Shown here in pieces: positions 10,975-22,074 of a stretch of 64,000 bases of DNA. Within the stretch, counting starts at the first letter, position 1, and every line of letters begins with the position of its first letter. Position numbers and translations under genes: made by a program. The DNA is taken from assembly GCA_028023455.1 (NCBI GenBank), contig JAQFVV010012400.1, positions 15,743,490 through 15,807,489 of the forward strand. The letters are read 5' to 3'. The notes beneath the pieces are model-generated. The model ran no database searches and had not been told where the DNA came from. It worked only from the letters and a program-made list of their open reading frames with translations. The stretch is from Epiperipatus broadwayi (lineage: Eukaryota; Onychophora; Udeonychophora; Euonychophora; Peripatidae).

Positions 10975-12720
10975 AAGGACTTGAGGTATTAGCAGTAGTG
11001 GAACATCGTAGAGAAGAAGAAAAAGAACCTACACTGGGAAATTTGGTATGGCATGGTATAAATAGAAAAGAAAAAAGGGATGATGGTATAGGAGTAATGC
11101 CAAAAAATATTTAAATAGTGTAAAGTGTCAAGAATATTTGTGGTTTGAAATAAAATTAGAAAGACAAGAATGGACAGTGGTTATAGTGTATGCGGCCACT
11201 GGAGGTAGTCAAACTATAATGGAGTGGAACAATAGCATATATGAATGCCTCTTTAAGGATATACAGAGTTTTTTTTAAAAAAAGGGGGGGGGGAGAAAAT
11301 AATGGGGATTTGAATGGGCATATTGAAGAAATTGATGACTTGGATAACAAGAATGGGCAGCTTCTGAAAATTTTTTGTCAGAGAGTGAATTTGAATATTG
11401 CAAATTTATCAAATATTTATGAGTGGCAATACACATAGTCTAGAAATAATTACATACATAACTTTTCACTTCTTTTTTTTTTTTAAATTATAGCTCCATG
11501 ATAATAAATATATAAATTCAACATTCCTTCTTTTTTTTTTTAAAACTTGTTTTATTCCAAACTATAATTTTATTTCTCTTCCATACAACGTTTCAACTAC
11601 ATTCTGTAATCATTATCAAGTTGCCTTAAAAAAATAATAAAAATAATAAAATAAATAAAAATAAAAAACAAAAATAATAACACAAATAAATAAAATATTA
11701 ATGCATTCCAAATATATAATATTGAAATAAAACCACAATATTATTATCATCTACAATACAATTATTCACCTCCTTCCCTATCTTAAATTATTTCTTTTAA
11801 AATACCTTTATAATTTAATATTCTTCTTATATAAATTTATTATCTATTCTCTAAATCTTTACCCATTAACATTCTTTTTATACCCCTCCCCCCCTCTTTT
11901 TTTATATATTATTCCTATATTATCTTATTTTTTATCTTTATTTATTAACATTCTATTTAATACTGGTTTATACTGATCTATATATACTTCCTCTTTTTTT
12001 ATTCTCTCTTTAAATTTTTTAACGCATTCCAATGGCCTCATATCAAAATTTTCATGCTTAAATTCCTTTTTATGAATATATATAGCAGATTTTTTATCAT
12101 ATAAATAGAATGTTAATAAATAAAGATAAAAAATAAGATAATATAGGAATAATATATAAAAAAAAAAGGGGGGGGGATATAAAAAGAATGTTAATGGGTA
12201 AAGATTTAGAGAATAGATAATAAATTTATATAAGAATAGTATTAAATTATAAAGGTATTTTTAAAAAAAAAATTAAAGATAGGGAAGGAGGTATTGTATT
12301 TGTAGATGATAATAATATTATAGTTTTATTTGAATATTATATATTTGGAATGTATTAATATTTTATTTATTTGTGTTATTATTTTTGTTTTTTATTTTTA
12401 TTTATTTTATTATTATTATTATTTTATTTTTTTTAAGGAAACTTGATAATGACTACAGAATGTAGTTGAAACGTTGTATGGAAGAGAAATAAAATTATAG
12501 TTTGGAATAAAACAAGTTTTAAAAAGAAAAAGAAGGAATGTTGAATTTATATATTTATTATCTAGAAATAATATTTTTACACAATAGATTATGTATTAGT
12601 AGATAAAGAAGAAATGAATAAAGTACGGAAAGTTTTTGATAATGAAGAGAGAATATGTAATAGTGATCATAATTTCTTTATAATAAAAATGCTTTGTAAT
12701 GAGATGGAAAATAATAATAA
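10975..12720 (+). pseudogene. CR1-like ORF2, endonuclease domain split by a PLE palindrome
   Basis: Decayed blocks include LVWHGINRKEKRDDGIG (about 11040-11095), WTVVIVYAATGG (11170-11210), GDLNGHIEEID (11310-11340) and LNIANLSNIYEW near 11390. The domain resumes after 12560 with DYVLVDKEEMNKVRKVF (about 12590-12640) and SDHNFFIIKM near 12665-12690, the SDH catalytic motif of apurinic-type endonucleases. The 1.1-kb insertion at 11451-12560 sits between conserved blocks. Confidence 0.7.
11451..12560. mobile_element. head-to-head Penelope-like element ends forming a large palindrome
   Basis: The direct repeat TCTAGAAATAAT occurs at 11439-11450 and 12561-12572, a 12-bp target-site duplication. 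The arms (about 11499-11955 and 12109-12560) are inverted copies of each other. Each carries a PLE-like 3' tail with a hairpin ACTACA-GAA-TGTAGT preceded by TTGATAATG and followed by TGAAACGTTG. The minus copy extends further (11956-12108) and encodes KKEFKHENFDMRPLECVKKF and EEVYIDQYKPVLNRMLI, which resemble the C-terminal part of the PLE GIY-YIG endonuclease. PLEs often occur as such inverted partial copies. It interrupts the CR1-like endonuclease and is therefore younger. Confidence 0.7.
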
Positions 12721-13426
12721 AAGTAAAAAGAGTAGTGAAAGATATGGATGGATAGTGAATGATAAGAATAAGTTAGAAGATTATAAAATGAAAGTAGAAG
12801 AAATTATGAGAGTTTGTTGGGAATTAGAAAAAGTGGCAAATAGGGTTTTAGGTGAGAGTATTCAGAAGAATAAAAGTAATAGAAAAATGCAAAAGAGAGG
12901 AAAAAAGCATGCAGAGAATATACATGTGCTAGTAACAACAAAGAAAGTGAAAAAGATGTTAGTATTAAATAGGAAAATTATTTAAATAAAAAGAAGTTGG
13001 CTAAAATAGACAATTATAGAGAGAGAATGAAATTAAATAGTAAATTATTGGAAGATATTAATAAAAGTGGAAGAGATAGGAGTAAAAATTTTGAAAATAT
13101 ATTAAAAGAAGGAATGTAGGGGAGGGAGAAATAGTATTACTAAATGATGAGGAGAAAGAGTATAGTTCTAAAGAAGAATTACAATCAATCTTAAATAAGT
13201 ATGTAATGGATATAAAAAAGATGCTAGATGTGAAGAACAAAATGATAACAATATCATAAAAACAAATAGCAATGGAAATATTAGTTTTATAGAAAATGAA
13301 TTGAATGAGGCAGGGAAGAAGTTGAAAAATGGGAAAGAAAGAGGTTTAGATGGATGGGCAGCAGAAATGGTGATGAATTTGGGAAATAGGACAAAATTAA
13401 ATCTACTATCATGCTTTAATAAGATG

Positions 13427-13906
13427 CAATAGTCAAATATGTTTAAAAATACATATATACAAGCAACAAAGATTACAAATTATAAAATTATCATAGAAAA
13501 TTCTTTTTCGGCAAATTATGTTTTTTGCCCTTTTCAATATGTCTCCGCGATTTAAAGCACATACAGCGACATCTATATCAATACATAAGAGAAGACAGAT
13601 AAACAAAGGGATATCTGACATGATTTATTATGTGATTTTTAATAATAATAGATCGTGTCAGATATCCATTTGTTTATCTGTCTTCTCTCATGTATTGATA
13701 TAGATGTCGCTGTATGTGCTTTAAATCGCGGAGACATGTTGAAAAGGGCAAAAAACATTTGCCGAAAAAGGCTTTTCTATGATAATTTTATAATTTGTAA
13801 TCTTTGTTGCTTGTATATATGTATTTTTAAACATATTTGACTATTGTATACTTGAAGTGCAACATAAAAAAAGAATTGGTTTTAATTCTGATTCTTTTTC
13901 TGTATA
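13427..13906. mobile_element. palindromic foldback/MITE-like element with 12-bp target-site duplication
   Basis: TTTAATAAGATG flanks the element at 13415-13426 and 13907-13918. Removing the insert restores the reverse transcriptase reading FNKMAQKTEF. Nearly perfect inverted arms run from about 13429 to 13622 and from 13651 to 13842, separated by about 30 bp. The apparent ORFs in it are the two arms read as mirror images and need not be proteins. Family unknown; the tail after the right arm (13843-13906) is not part of the palindrome. Confidence 0.75.
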
Positions 13907-14157
13907 TTTAATAAGATGGCACAGAAGACAGAATTCCCAGATAGCTGGAGTAATACATAAGTGATGCTATTATTTAAAGGAAAGGGTAGAGACCATAGAA
14001 AGATAAACAATTATAAACTGGTAACGGTAACGTCTGTTTTGTATATATGGTGGCAAAATGGATGGTAGTAAATAATATAATGAGAGAAATACAAGATGGT
14101 TTTAGATTGGATAGGCATATAGGAGATATTTTATTTGTAGTTGCACAACTTATAGAA

Positions 14158-14335
14158 ATGAGTAGAAATACAGGAAGGCAATTATATAGTCTTTATAGAT
14201 ATAGAGAAGGCATATGATAGAGTTAATAGAAATAGATTATGGGTAAATGAGTAGGAATACAGGAAGGCAATTATATAGTCTTTATAGATATAGAGAAGGC
14301 ATATGATAGAGTGAATAGAAATAGATTATGGGTAA
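14158..14335 (+). repeat. 89-bp tandem duplication of reverse transcriptase motif A
   Basis: The block starting ATGAGTAGRAATACAGGAAG occurs at 14158 and again at 14247, almost identical over 89 bp. Since 89 is not a multiple of three, the duplication also shifts the frame. It is a local replication or unequal-exchange event inside the dead LINE. Confidence 0.85.
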
Positions 14336-15296
14336 GTTTAGTAAATTTGGGAATGAAAGGAGCTTTCGTAGGTCTTATTAAGAGATCATGTGAAAATAAT
14401 TATTACACGTATCAATTAGGAAATATAGTATCAGAGTTTAAAAATGGGATTAAGATAAGGATGACCTATTTTGTTTTTGTTATATTTGAGAGAAATGGAA
14501 AGAGCAATAGAAAAATTAGAAAAAGGGGTAGAGATACCATTAGTAGATGGCAAGGGATTGTATATATTATCCAGTCTTTTATTTGCTGATGATATCTTCT
14601 TGTGCTCAGAAAGTAGGGAAAATATGGAAGTTATGCTGAAGGCATGCACAAGAGTGAGTAAAGAGATGACTATCAAATTTAGTGAAGAAAAATCAAATGT
14701 AATGATGGTAAATAGTGGGGAAAGAGAAGAGAAAGAAATTTTTCTTGGGGGGTGTAAAGTTAAATGTGGTGAATATATACAATTATTTGGGAAATGTCTT
14801 AAGTAATCAGATGAATTGCTTGGAGGAATGGGGAAAAAAAAGATAAATGGAGAAAAGAAAGAGACTGATAAATAAATTAAGTGTTTTTATATAATAAATG
14901 TGAGTAGCAAGATTTGTATGGAAGATAATAACAGTAACAGGGTTAACCTATGGTAATGATGTGTTAGGAGTGTAAATAGGAAGATGTGCATTAGATTTAG
15001 ATGTGTGGATGGCAAAGGAGGCAATTCAATGAGAAATGTTCGGTAGATTGCAATTTATGGATAGTAAGAGAATGGCCAAAATAGTATTTTAATGGGTTAC
15101 GAATAAAAGGCAGGCAACAAGTTGGGTGAGAAAGGCAGTACGGTATGCAGAAGATTTAGATAAACTTTATATAAGTATATTTGTACAAAGGTTGGGATGA
15201 TTGTTGTGTTAGGAGAATTATTGAGGGTTATAGTGGGAAAGACTGGGATAGAAGAATAGATATATTAATAAAAAATAGAGAGATGGAGAACTTGTA

Positions 15297-16590
15297 TGAG
15301 TAAAAAGAGTTTGGTCTCTTTTTGTGCAGATTTTTTTAATGCGATTTTGAAGTTATGCAATTCATGTTTCTTTTTAATATCTTTTTATGCTGTTTTCTTT
15401 TATGTGATAAAGAAGTTCATATTTCACCTAAAATCGGGATTTTCCCTGTGCCTGTTGGAAAAAGATTTGGCAATAAATTTAGATTCCATAGAAGATTTAG
15501 AAAAATATAATAAAACAGAAGTGGAACCTGTTCGTTTCACAGCAAAAATGATTCGAGAATTTCAACTTTCTAATCAATTGGAAAATCATTTTCTTTTTTA
15601 ATGACATGAATTCCAATGAGAGCTAAATAGTTGTATGTTGGTGTTATATACGTGTGTGTTTGTTTTCTTTTATACACATATATACATGGAGAAACTTTTA
15701 GATAGAAAAAAGTTACAAGTAAAAATATTTTAAGAAGTTTTAATTTCTACTTAAAGAGAATGTATCTTTGAAATGTGTATGTTTATATTTTCTTTTATAC
15801 ACATATATACATGGAGAAACTTTTAGACAGAAAAAAGTTACAAGTAAAAATATTTAAGAACTTTTAATTTCTACTTAAAAAGAATATATCTCTAAAAGTT
15901 TTTAAATATTTTTACTTCTAACCTTTTTCTGTCTAAAAGTTTTGACATATATATGTGTATAAAAGAAAGTTTAACCGTTAGTCATTATTAACACAATCGT
16001 GAAAACGTGTTATATATATGTATAGTTACACTTGTGGAAGTGCATTCTCTAACAGCTAGACATAACAGTCTGGATATCGCGAGCTTCATAAACAATTAGT
16101 AAAATCATCATCTCAAAGTTTAATTACTGATTACGGTGTCAACAGAAAACCATTAACACAGCACGAGACTGAAATTGGCCCTAATTGTATTTTCTCTTGT
16201 GACAAATTTGATTTCTTACCAGTTCACAAATGAACCGCATATTGTCAAATAGCGATAATGATTAAAATATGTATGAAAAAATGTAAAATAAATTACACAT
16301 GAAAACATATTGTTTTGAATAAAATTAAATAGCTCATAAAAAAAGTTTGTCTTGTATCATTTTTTTTTTTTTAATATTTGAAATTTTTTATTAGTCATAC
16401 TTTATTTCCTTATTTTTTTTTATGCGAATTTTAAAGTAATTTTACATTGTTGCTTTGGTTTTATGTGATTTTTGAAAATTTTGGGACATATCCTACATTT
16501 TTCAATGTAAATTACGTCTATTTTTGTGCAATTTTTTTAATGTGTGTTTCCTGTGGAACCTATCTACCGCATAAAAAGACACCCAGTTGT
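15297..16590. mobile_element. unidentified insertion inside the CR1-like LINE, with direct and inverted repeats
   Basis: LINE coding similarity stops near 15296 and resumes near 16600, so about 1.3 kb is foreign. TTGTAT occurs at both edges but is too short to prove a duplication. The plus strand is open for 101 codons at 15296-15601; its end (NLDSIEDLEKYNKTEVEP and FTAKMIREFQLSNQLENHF) looks protein-like but matches nothing I know. A roughly 115-bp block (around ATACATGGAGAAACTTTTAG) is repeated at about 15670 and 15790, and an inverted partial copy follows at about 15893-15972. Confidence 0.45.
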
Positions 16591-16689
16591 ATATAGAAAT
16601 AAATAGAATAATGAATGTGAGTTAGTTTATGATATTAGCAGGGAAAATAGTTACTATTTAAGGCTTGAACATGATCACTAGCAACAAGG

Positions 16690-17259
16690 GAATATACATA
16701 TAAATGGAGAAATGTGGATGATTTTATCTATAGATTATGTAAGGAAGGCATGGAAAATATTAGGCATCTGTTAATTGAATGTAAATGCTTACAAGCAAAG
16801 AGGGTACAAATAATGAAGGAGTGGGGAAATAGATATAGACTAAGTGATTATACAGAAAATGGGTTATTGGTCTTTTTATGCTGGGTTGGAAAAAGATAAA
16901 GGAGGATCTAGATACAAAAGCAATGGAATAGACAAAGATGATGATGTGGAAATGGGATAGAGCAGAGTAGAGAAGACTACGAGAAAAACTTGGGGTGGAG
17001 AATGGAAAGGGAAGATAAAGTGGTTAACAGGTTTTTCTTGGGCATATTGGCTGAGCGATTTCTGACTTTGATAAAGGAGTAGCCATATCACATAGTCCAA
17101 TCCTCTGAATATAGAAGTTATGAAGCAGAATGAAATTTAATGCATACATTCATCTAAAGTGCATATTTGTTTATATACTAAATGGAGTTATATTTCTGCT
17201 TAAAAATGATTGATCTAATTGATATTTTTTTGTGAGAATAAACTTATTATTATTATTCT
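16690..17259 (+). pseudogene. CR1-like ORF2 C terminus and 3' tail
   Basis: From 16714 the plus strand encodes DDFIYRLCKEGMENIRHLL followed by IECKCLQAKRV. This is the Cys...His...Cys block (C-x6-7-H-x4-C) commonly found after the reverse transcriptase in LINE ORF2 proteins. The frame is open to 16897. The 3' region ends with TTATTATTATTAT repeats around 17243-17257, a microsatellite tail of the kind CR1/L2 LINEs use. Confidence 0.65.
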
Positions 17260-20200
17260 GATTCAGCAATAATCATTTTTCTGGAGGAGTTTAGGTATTT
17301 TTGATTATCAAAATTACTATAATAATTTCTATGATAGAAAAAATTGAAATAGCTTTCAATAAATACAAATTGAAATCTATTCACATAAGCTGTGGACAAT
17401 AGTCATCTTGTAAAGTTGAAAATTATTCAAAAAATATTTTATATTAATCACTATTTTATCACAAGTCTGTTTTTCTATGAAGATCATAGAAGTTGAATTA
17501 AAGGGAATGAAGAAGTTTTCTATTTTATGATCTTATTCTTTGTTTGATTTGATAGAGTTAAAATTTGATTTATGTGAATTAATTTATTAATTCATTTTTT
17601 AAAATTTATCTTTAGTTAGAAGAGTTAAATTAATTGTGAAGCAGTAAGTTTAAACCAAGGGCTGATATAAAGATGAAGAAAATATAAAAATGAAGGGTGG
17701 GCATATGAAGTTATAATGAGGAATTAGAATTATCATTGGCTTATATTGTTAGTGACAAATTACCTGTTGTTTTTTTTTAATGGAAGCTGCAAATTTAATT
17801 GTTGGAAAGTTTTTAATAAAATTAATTCAAGATATAAAAGTACAAAAAAGAATTAAAAGACAAACAAATTTAAATTTTTAAGTGGAATATGATGAAACGA
17901 TTTATAAACATGTGATTGGAAGAATTTTTGACAAAATTATAAGTTAATCCAAACAATATAGAAAATTATATCATATAGTAGCTTTAAAAGATTTAAATAG
18001 AGCCAGAAAAATTAATAGATAAAAGACTTATGAAAGTTCAAGAATTTTTTTTTTTGATGAAGGAATGATATCTTTCTTGATGAATTTGAAGACTATGGAT
18101 CCAATAGATGTAAATGACATCCACATCTACTGATAACTAAAATGAAACATGCATTTTCAGATATGATAGTCGCCAAGAAAAGATGACAGTACAACAGAAA
18201 TTATCAAAGTTGGTGATGATATGATAAAAACTATTGTCACTTTTATTTAGAAAGTAGTTTTAAAAAATCAGCATTCCAAGCAAATGGAATATTTTACTTA
18301 TTATTATTATGCATAAAAAGACAATAGAGCACTTGAATTGGGACTTAGTGGTCCACATCCCTTGTTCATATGCAAAGAAGGGATTAAATATCTTGATGTC
18401 TCAGAGTTTTTTTTACAATTGTCTGTCAATTATTTACAAAATTTACAAGAAATGTTTTCAAAATACAAATATTGATAATAGAGAACAGTAAAAGTTATTG
18501 CAAGTTAATTACAATGATTAAAAATTATTTATAATGGAAGAAAACAAGTTCTGAAGTCTGTGGTTTCACAACTAATAAGAATAAGAAGTTTTATGCCAAT
18601 AAACATCACATGACCACCTCTTATGCTTGTGTGTGGCAAAATATATATAGTGAGTTTTGCCTGTTTTACGAATAAGTATCATTAGAGGAATTCATGTATG
18701 AATATTATAATTATAACATGCAAATAGTATTAATACAATAAAGATTATAAAGGACTATTTGTACAATTTTTATAAAAATAAATCATTTTAATATTAGATA
18801 TATTGTAAGATTTAATACGCTTGACATATATAGTGAAATTAAATTCATAAACATTACATTAATATTTCTTAAGGCTAAGCGCTTTAAGAGCCCTCAACTC
18901 CATATTCATAGCCTCCCAAACATAATAATTTATGCAAATCTATGCAAGCTCTTTATATTGTCCATCTCTTTGAAATAGAAAAGCATGTATCTTTCCTGTT
19001 TATTGCCTTCAAGTCTCTTGCTATATATTGGTAATTTTCATATTACTATCTCTATTCTGTTAACAAATATTGATTTTTAACACTTCAATAGTTTTCATTA
19101 AGGGTTACATAAAAAGCAATGGCAAATTACCTGATAACAATATTTGGATATTATAGAAAGATCCTCATGGATCATGTGTTTATTAAGCATGATTTCATAC
19201 AGTCATGAATGAAATTATAGAACAATATGATATTGAACTTCATGAACCAAAATCTTACAAAATTAGATCATTTTTAATGGTCATTAAAACAAAAGAAAAT
19301 ACTTGACCAATTTAAAAATACAATAGAACTTTTCAGTATTATCATATAACATATTTGTACATAATCTCAGTTAAACATTATTCCTAGGGATATTTGCCCA
19401 AGGTGCCTTAATTTTTTGTCACTGTTTTTTTTTTTTTTGCAACTAATCTCTGAACTTTATCAAATTCTCCATTGCTGAGGGATTTTTTTGAGTTAACAAT
19501 CCTGTTTCTAGTAAGTTATCTAATACATATATCAAACAAAGTAACACTAGTTTCCGCTTAATTTGCATTGGTCAATAGAAATCATTTTACATCACTACTT
19601 GTGAATATCAGTGTGATCATGAGTAATCGATGAGCACTAAATAATAACATTTACTCAATTCTCATCTCATTCTTAGTTTATATCATTAGTATCAGGATTA
19701 TGCATAATATTAAAATGTCCTGCTATAATCCAAAACAGTGATTCTTGCTATGTAAATTCAATAATCAAAAACTAGTCTGGGAATTTTTTAGGTATTGTTA
19801 TTTGGTATCTGTTGATTACCCATGTTTACATTGATGATTCACAAGTAGAATGATTTGAAATAGATTGATAGAAATAGTTATACTTAACAAAAATGATTAG
19901 CAATAGGAGTTTAAAGATGAAAAGAAATAAAAATAAAACTGATAGTTTGTTTTTATATTTATTAATGTGATTCTTCTATATGCCAAACAGGTAATAGAAT
20001 ACATTATTTTTTTATTGCGTTTTTGAAAGATTAGAAATTTATTTTTATCTTTGTAATTGTGAAAAGCTTTGAACTATTTTTGCATCAAATTTCTGCTTCA
20101 ACTTTTCTGATTTAGATATGTATCAAAACTAAATAACTAAAAATCTAAAAATAACAGTTTAAGCACAAAATTAAAAAAAAAATAATAATAATTTTATATA

Positions 20201-20274
20201 ATTCACTTTTAAAAATATTGTTATAATAGTTTTAAAAAGAATTTATATTGTATTTATTTATTTTTTCTTAAAAG
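17260..20274. other. rest of the 16-kb KNL2 intron, no gene recognised
   Basis: Very AT-rich with scattered short ORFs expected by chance. Nothing on either strand resembles a known coding or RNA family. The 3' end (20240-20274) is a T-rich stretch leading into the splice acceptor TTCTTAAAAG. Confidence 0.5.
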
Positions 20275-21263
20275 ATAGAACACTCTAACAAGAAAAAATC
20301 TGGATTAAAAAAAAGTCTAATGGCTCTCGATAATAGGAAGTCTTCAAAAGTTAAAAGAGATTCTGAAAATATTGAATTACCAAATCCACAATTTTTTCAA
20401 GATAAAGAAAAAATTAATGGGAAAAACTCTTGTAAAAAAAAAGTTAGAAAATCCAAATCATTGGAAACTGAAAATCACTTATCAAAAAAAATAACTGAGA
20501 AAAAAGCTGAGCCAATAAAAAAAGTGATTAAGGGAATTAATGGAGCAAATTTTCATAGATCCAAGCCACCAGAAAAAGAAACTAAAAGTCATTCAACAAA
20601 AAAAAAGATTAATGGAACAAACTCTCTCAAAAAAAAGGTGACAAAATGCCAGCCACCAAGAAAAGAAACTAAAAGTCATTTAACAAAAACAATAGTTAAT
20701 GAAATTAATGGAAAAAAGTTTCTTAGGAAAAAAACAGCAAAATCCAAGTCATCAGAAAAACAAAATAAAAATTGTTCACCAAAAAAAATGTTTAATGTGT
20801 ATAATATTAAAACACGATCTCAATCTCAAAATCAATTATGCCAAATGAAAATATTAACCAAAAGTCAGACTTCTGAAACAGTTGAAGATCAAATAAATAC
20901 TCAAACCCCAACAATGAAGGAATTTAAAACATATTCTCCTTCATCAAAAAATAAACCATTAAGAAAATTAACTTCCAAAAGTGTTAGCAATAAAAAGTGT
21001 CTTAATAGAAATAGAAAAAGTATCAATACCAATAAAGATTTAGATGTCATAAGTTTACAAAAAGATACTAAAATATTATTACCGTCTTCTGATGATAGTT
21101 TCAAACAACAAAAGATGGAAAATCTGAGTAAAAATTCTTCAGCAAGGGATGATAAAATATCTCAATCAACAACAACAACCAGGAAGATAACACAAAATGA
21201 AAATCAAGAACCTGAAAGTGATTCTAATTTATGGTCTGAGAAAGAAATTGAAATATTAAAAAA
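20275..21263 (+). CDS. KNL2: KNL2/MIS18BP1 homologue, long basic exon ending in the SANT domain
   Basis: Acceptor TTTTTTCTTAAAAG and donor GTAAGT (21264) bound a 989-bp exon, open throughout. The first about 290 residues are low-complexity, rich in Lys, Ser, Asn and Thr, with a degenerate repeat around KKxxNGxNSxKKKxxK, and look disordered, as is usual for the middle of M18BP1. The last residues, SDSNLWSEKEIEILKK, are helix 1 of a SANT/Myb domain, whose first conserved Trp is visible. The exon ends in phase 2 and joins exactly to 32908. M18BP1 recruits the Mis18 complex and HJURP to centromeres for CENP-A loading. The ATG at 20320 is internal. Confidence 0.85.
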
Positions 21264-22074
21264 GTAAGTGTAAATTATGCTTTTTTTTTTTTTTAAATTG
21301 TTAATTAAATCAAATGAATTTTTTTTTTCTTTAAATGTTTAAAATAGAAATTGTTTTCAGAAGAAATGTTGGGAGTGAATAGAAACTCAGTAGTCATTTA
21401 AAATTGCATGTGAATAATGTATTATTGCCTGATGCTTTGAAATTTGATATGTAATATAGAATAGTAATAAATTCTTATGATATTCCAGAGTATTTACAAA
21501 CTCTTTTTTTCCTAACTATATAATTTTATGATGCTGTGAGGCATATAAGCACTATCCATTAAGGTTTTATTTATGCATTAGGGCTAAGAGATTTGGAAAT
21601 TGAGTTAATGAAAGGAGCATCTAGTTCTTTTAAAGAAACTGTTAGAACGTGTTAATAGTATGTGACTATGCATTATTAAATTTCAGCATTTAGATCATTG
21701 TTTTAAGAGATGGACTTGACGCCAAAAGCAAAAAAAAAAATATTTTGATCAATTATTAATGGAATTTTGTGGTAAGGTTGTCATTTATTACAAGAATGTC
21801 ATGTGAACTCCTGAGCACTTGACTTGTTTCTGTTGAGAAATGGTATTTGGGTTATTGTTCAAAAACATCAACATGAACTATGAAATATGATCTAACTTTA
21901 AGCGAGCGATTGCTATAACAGTATGAGATATTATGTAAAAAGCAGATTGCTCCTTTATATACCAAATCAACTTATGATCATCACTGATCATTTGGCACAA
22001 TCTTGGCTCATATATAAATATAATTTTGTAACTATCACTTTTATTAACCTCTAAACTAGACTATGCTTTGCAGT
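21264..22074. other. intron DNA, no gene recognised
   Basis: AT-rich sequence directly after the exon donor. Nothing identifiable on either strand before the Gypsy relic. Confidence 0.5.

Larger units (their letters stand above)
13270..14806 (+). pseudogene. CR1-like ORF2, reverse transcriptase domain
   Basis: The block FNKM followed by AQKTEFPDSW, then LLFKGKGRDHRKINNYKLV, matches the start of the LINE reverse transcriptase. Motif A is IDIEKAYDRVNRNRLW (14200-14240 and again at about 14290-14330). The catalytic motif is SLLFADDIFLCSESREN near 14575-14625, with FADD intact, followed by a SxEKSNVMMV block. Frameshifts and stops separate the blocks. A foldback element interrupts the domain at 13427-13906, and an 89-bp duplication repeats motif A. 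Confidence 0.8.
9520..17259 (+). mobile_element. near-full-length CR1-like LINE, nested with three insertions
   Basis: In order on the plus strand: ORF1 with PHD-type zinc finger (9708-9857), coiled coil (9956-10200) and SGNH esterase (10201-10680); ORF2 with endonuclease (about 10975-12720), reverse transcriptase (13270-14806) and a C-terminal Cys/His block (16690-16900); then a 3' tail ending in AATAAACTTATTATTATTATT-like trinucleotide repeats near 17259. This architecture is that of the CR1/L2 group, whose ORF1 proteins carry PHD and esterase domains. Numerous stops and frameshifts show it is dead. It lies in sense orientation in the 16-kb host intron. The 5' limit is approximate. Confidence 0.75.

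Noticed and set aside
13433-13840. Three overlapping ORFs with near-identical translations
   Set aside because: They are mirror readings of the two arms of a palindromic element, not separate genes.
20901-21104. 67-codon minus-strand ORF rich in Leu
   Set aside because: It is the shadow of the Lys/Ser-rich KNL2 exon on the plus strand.
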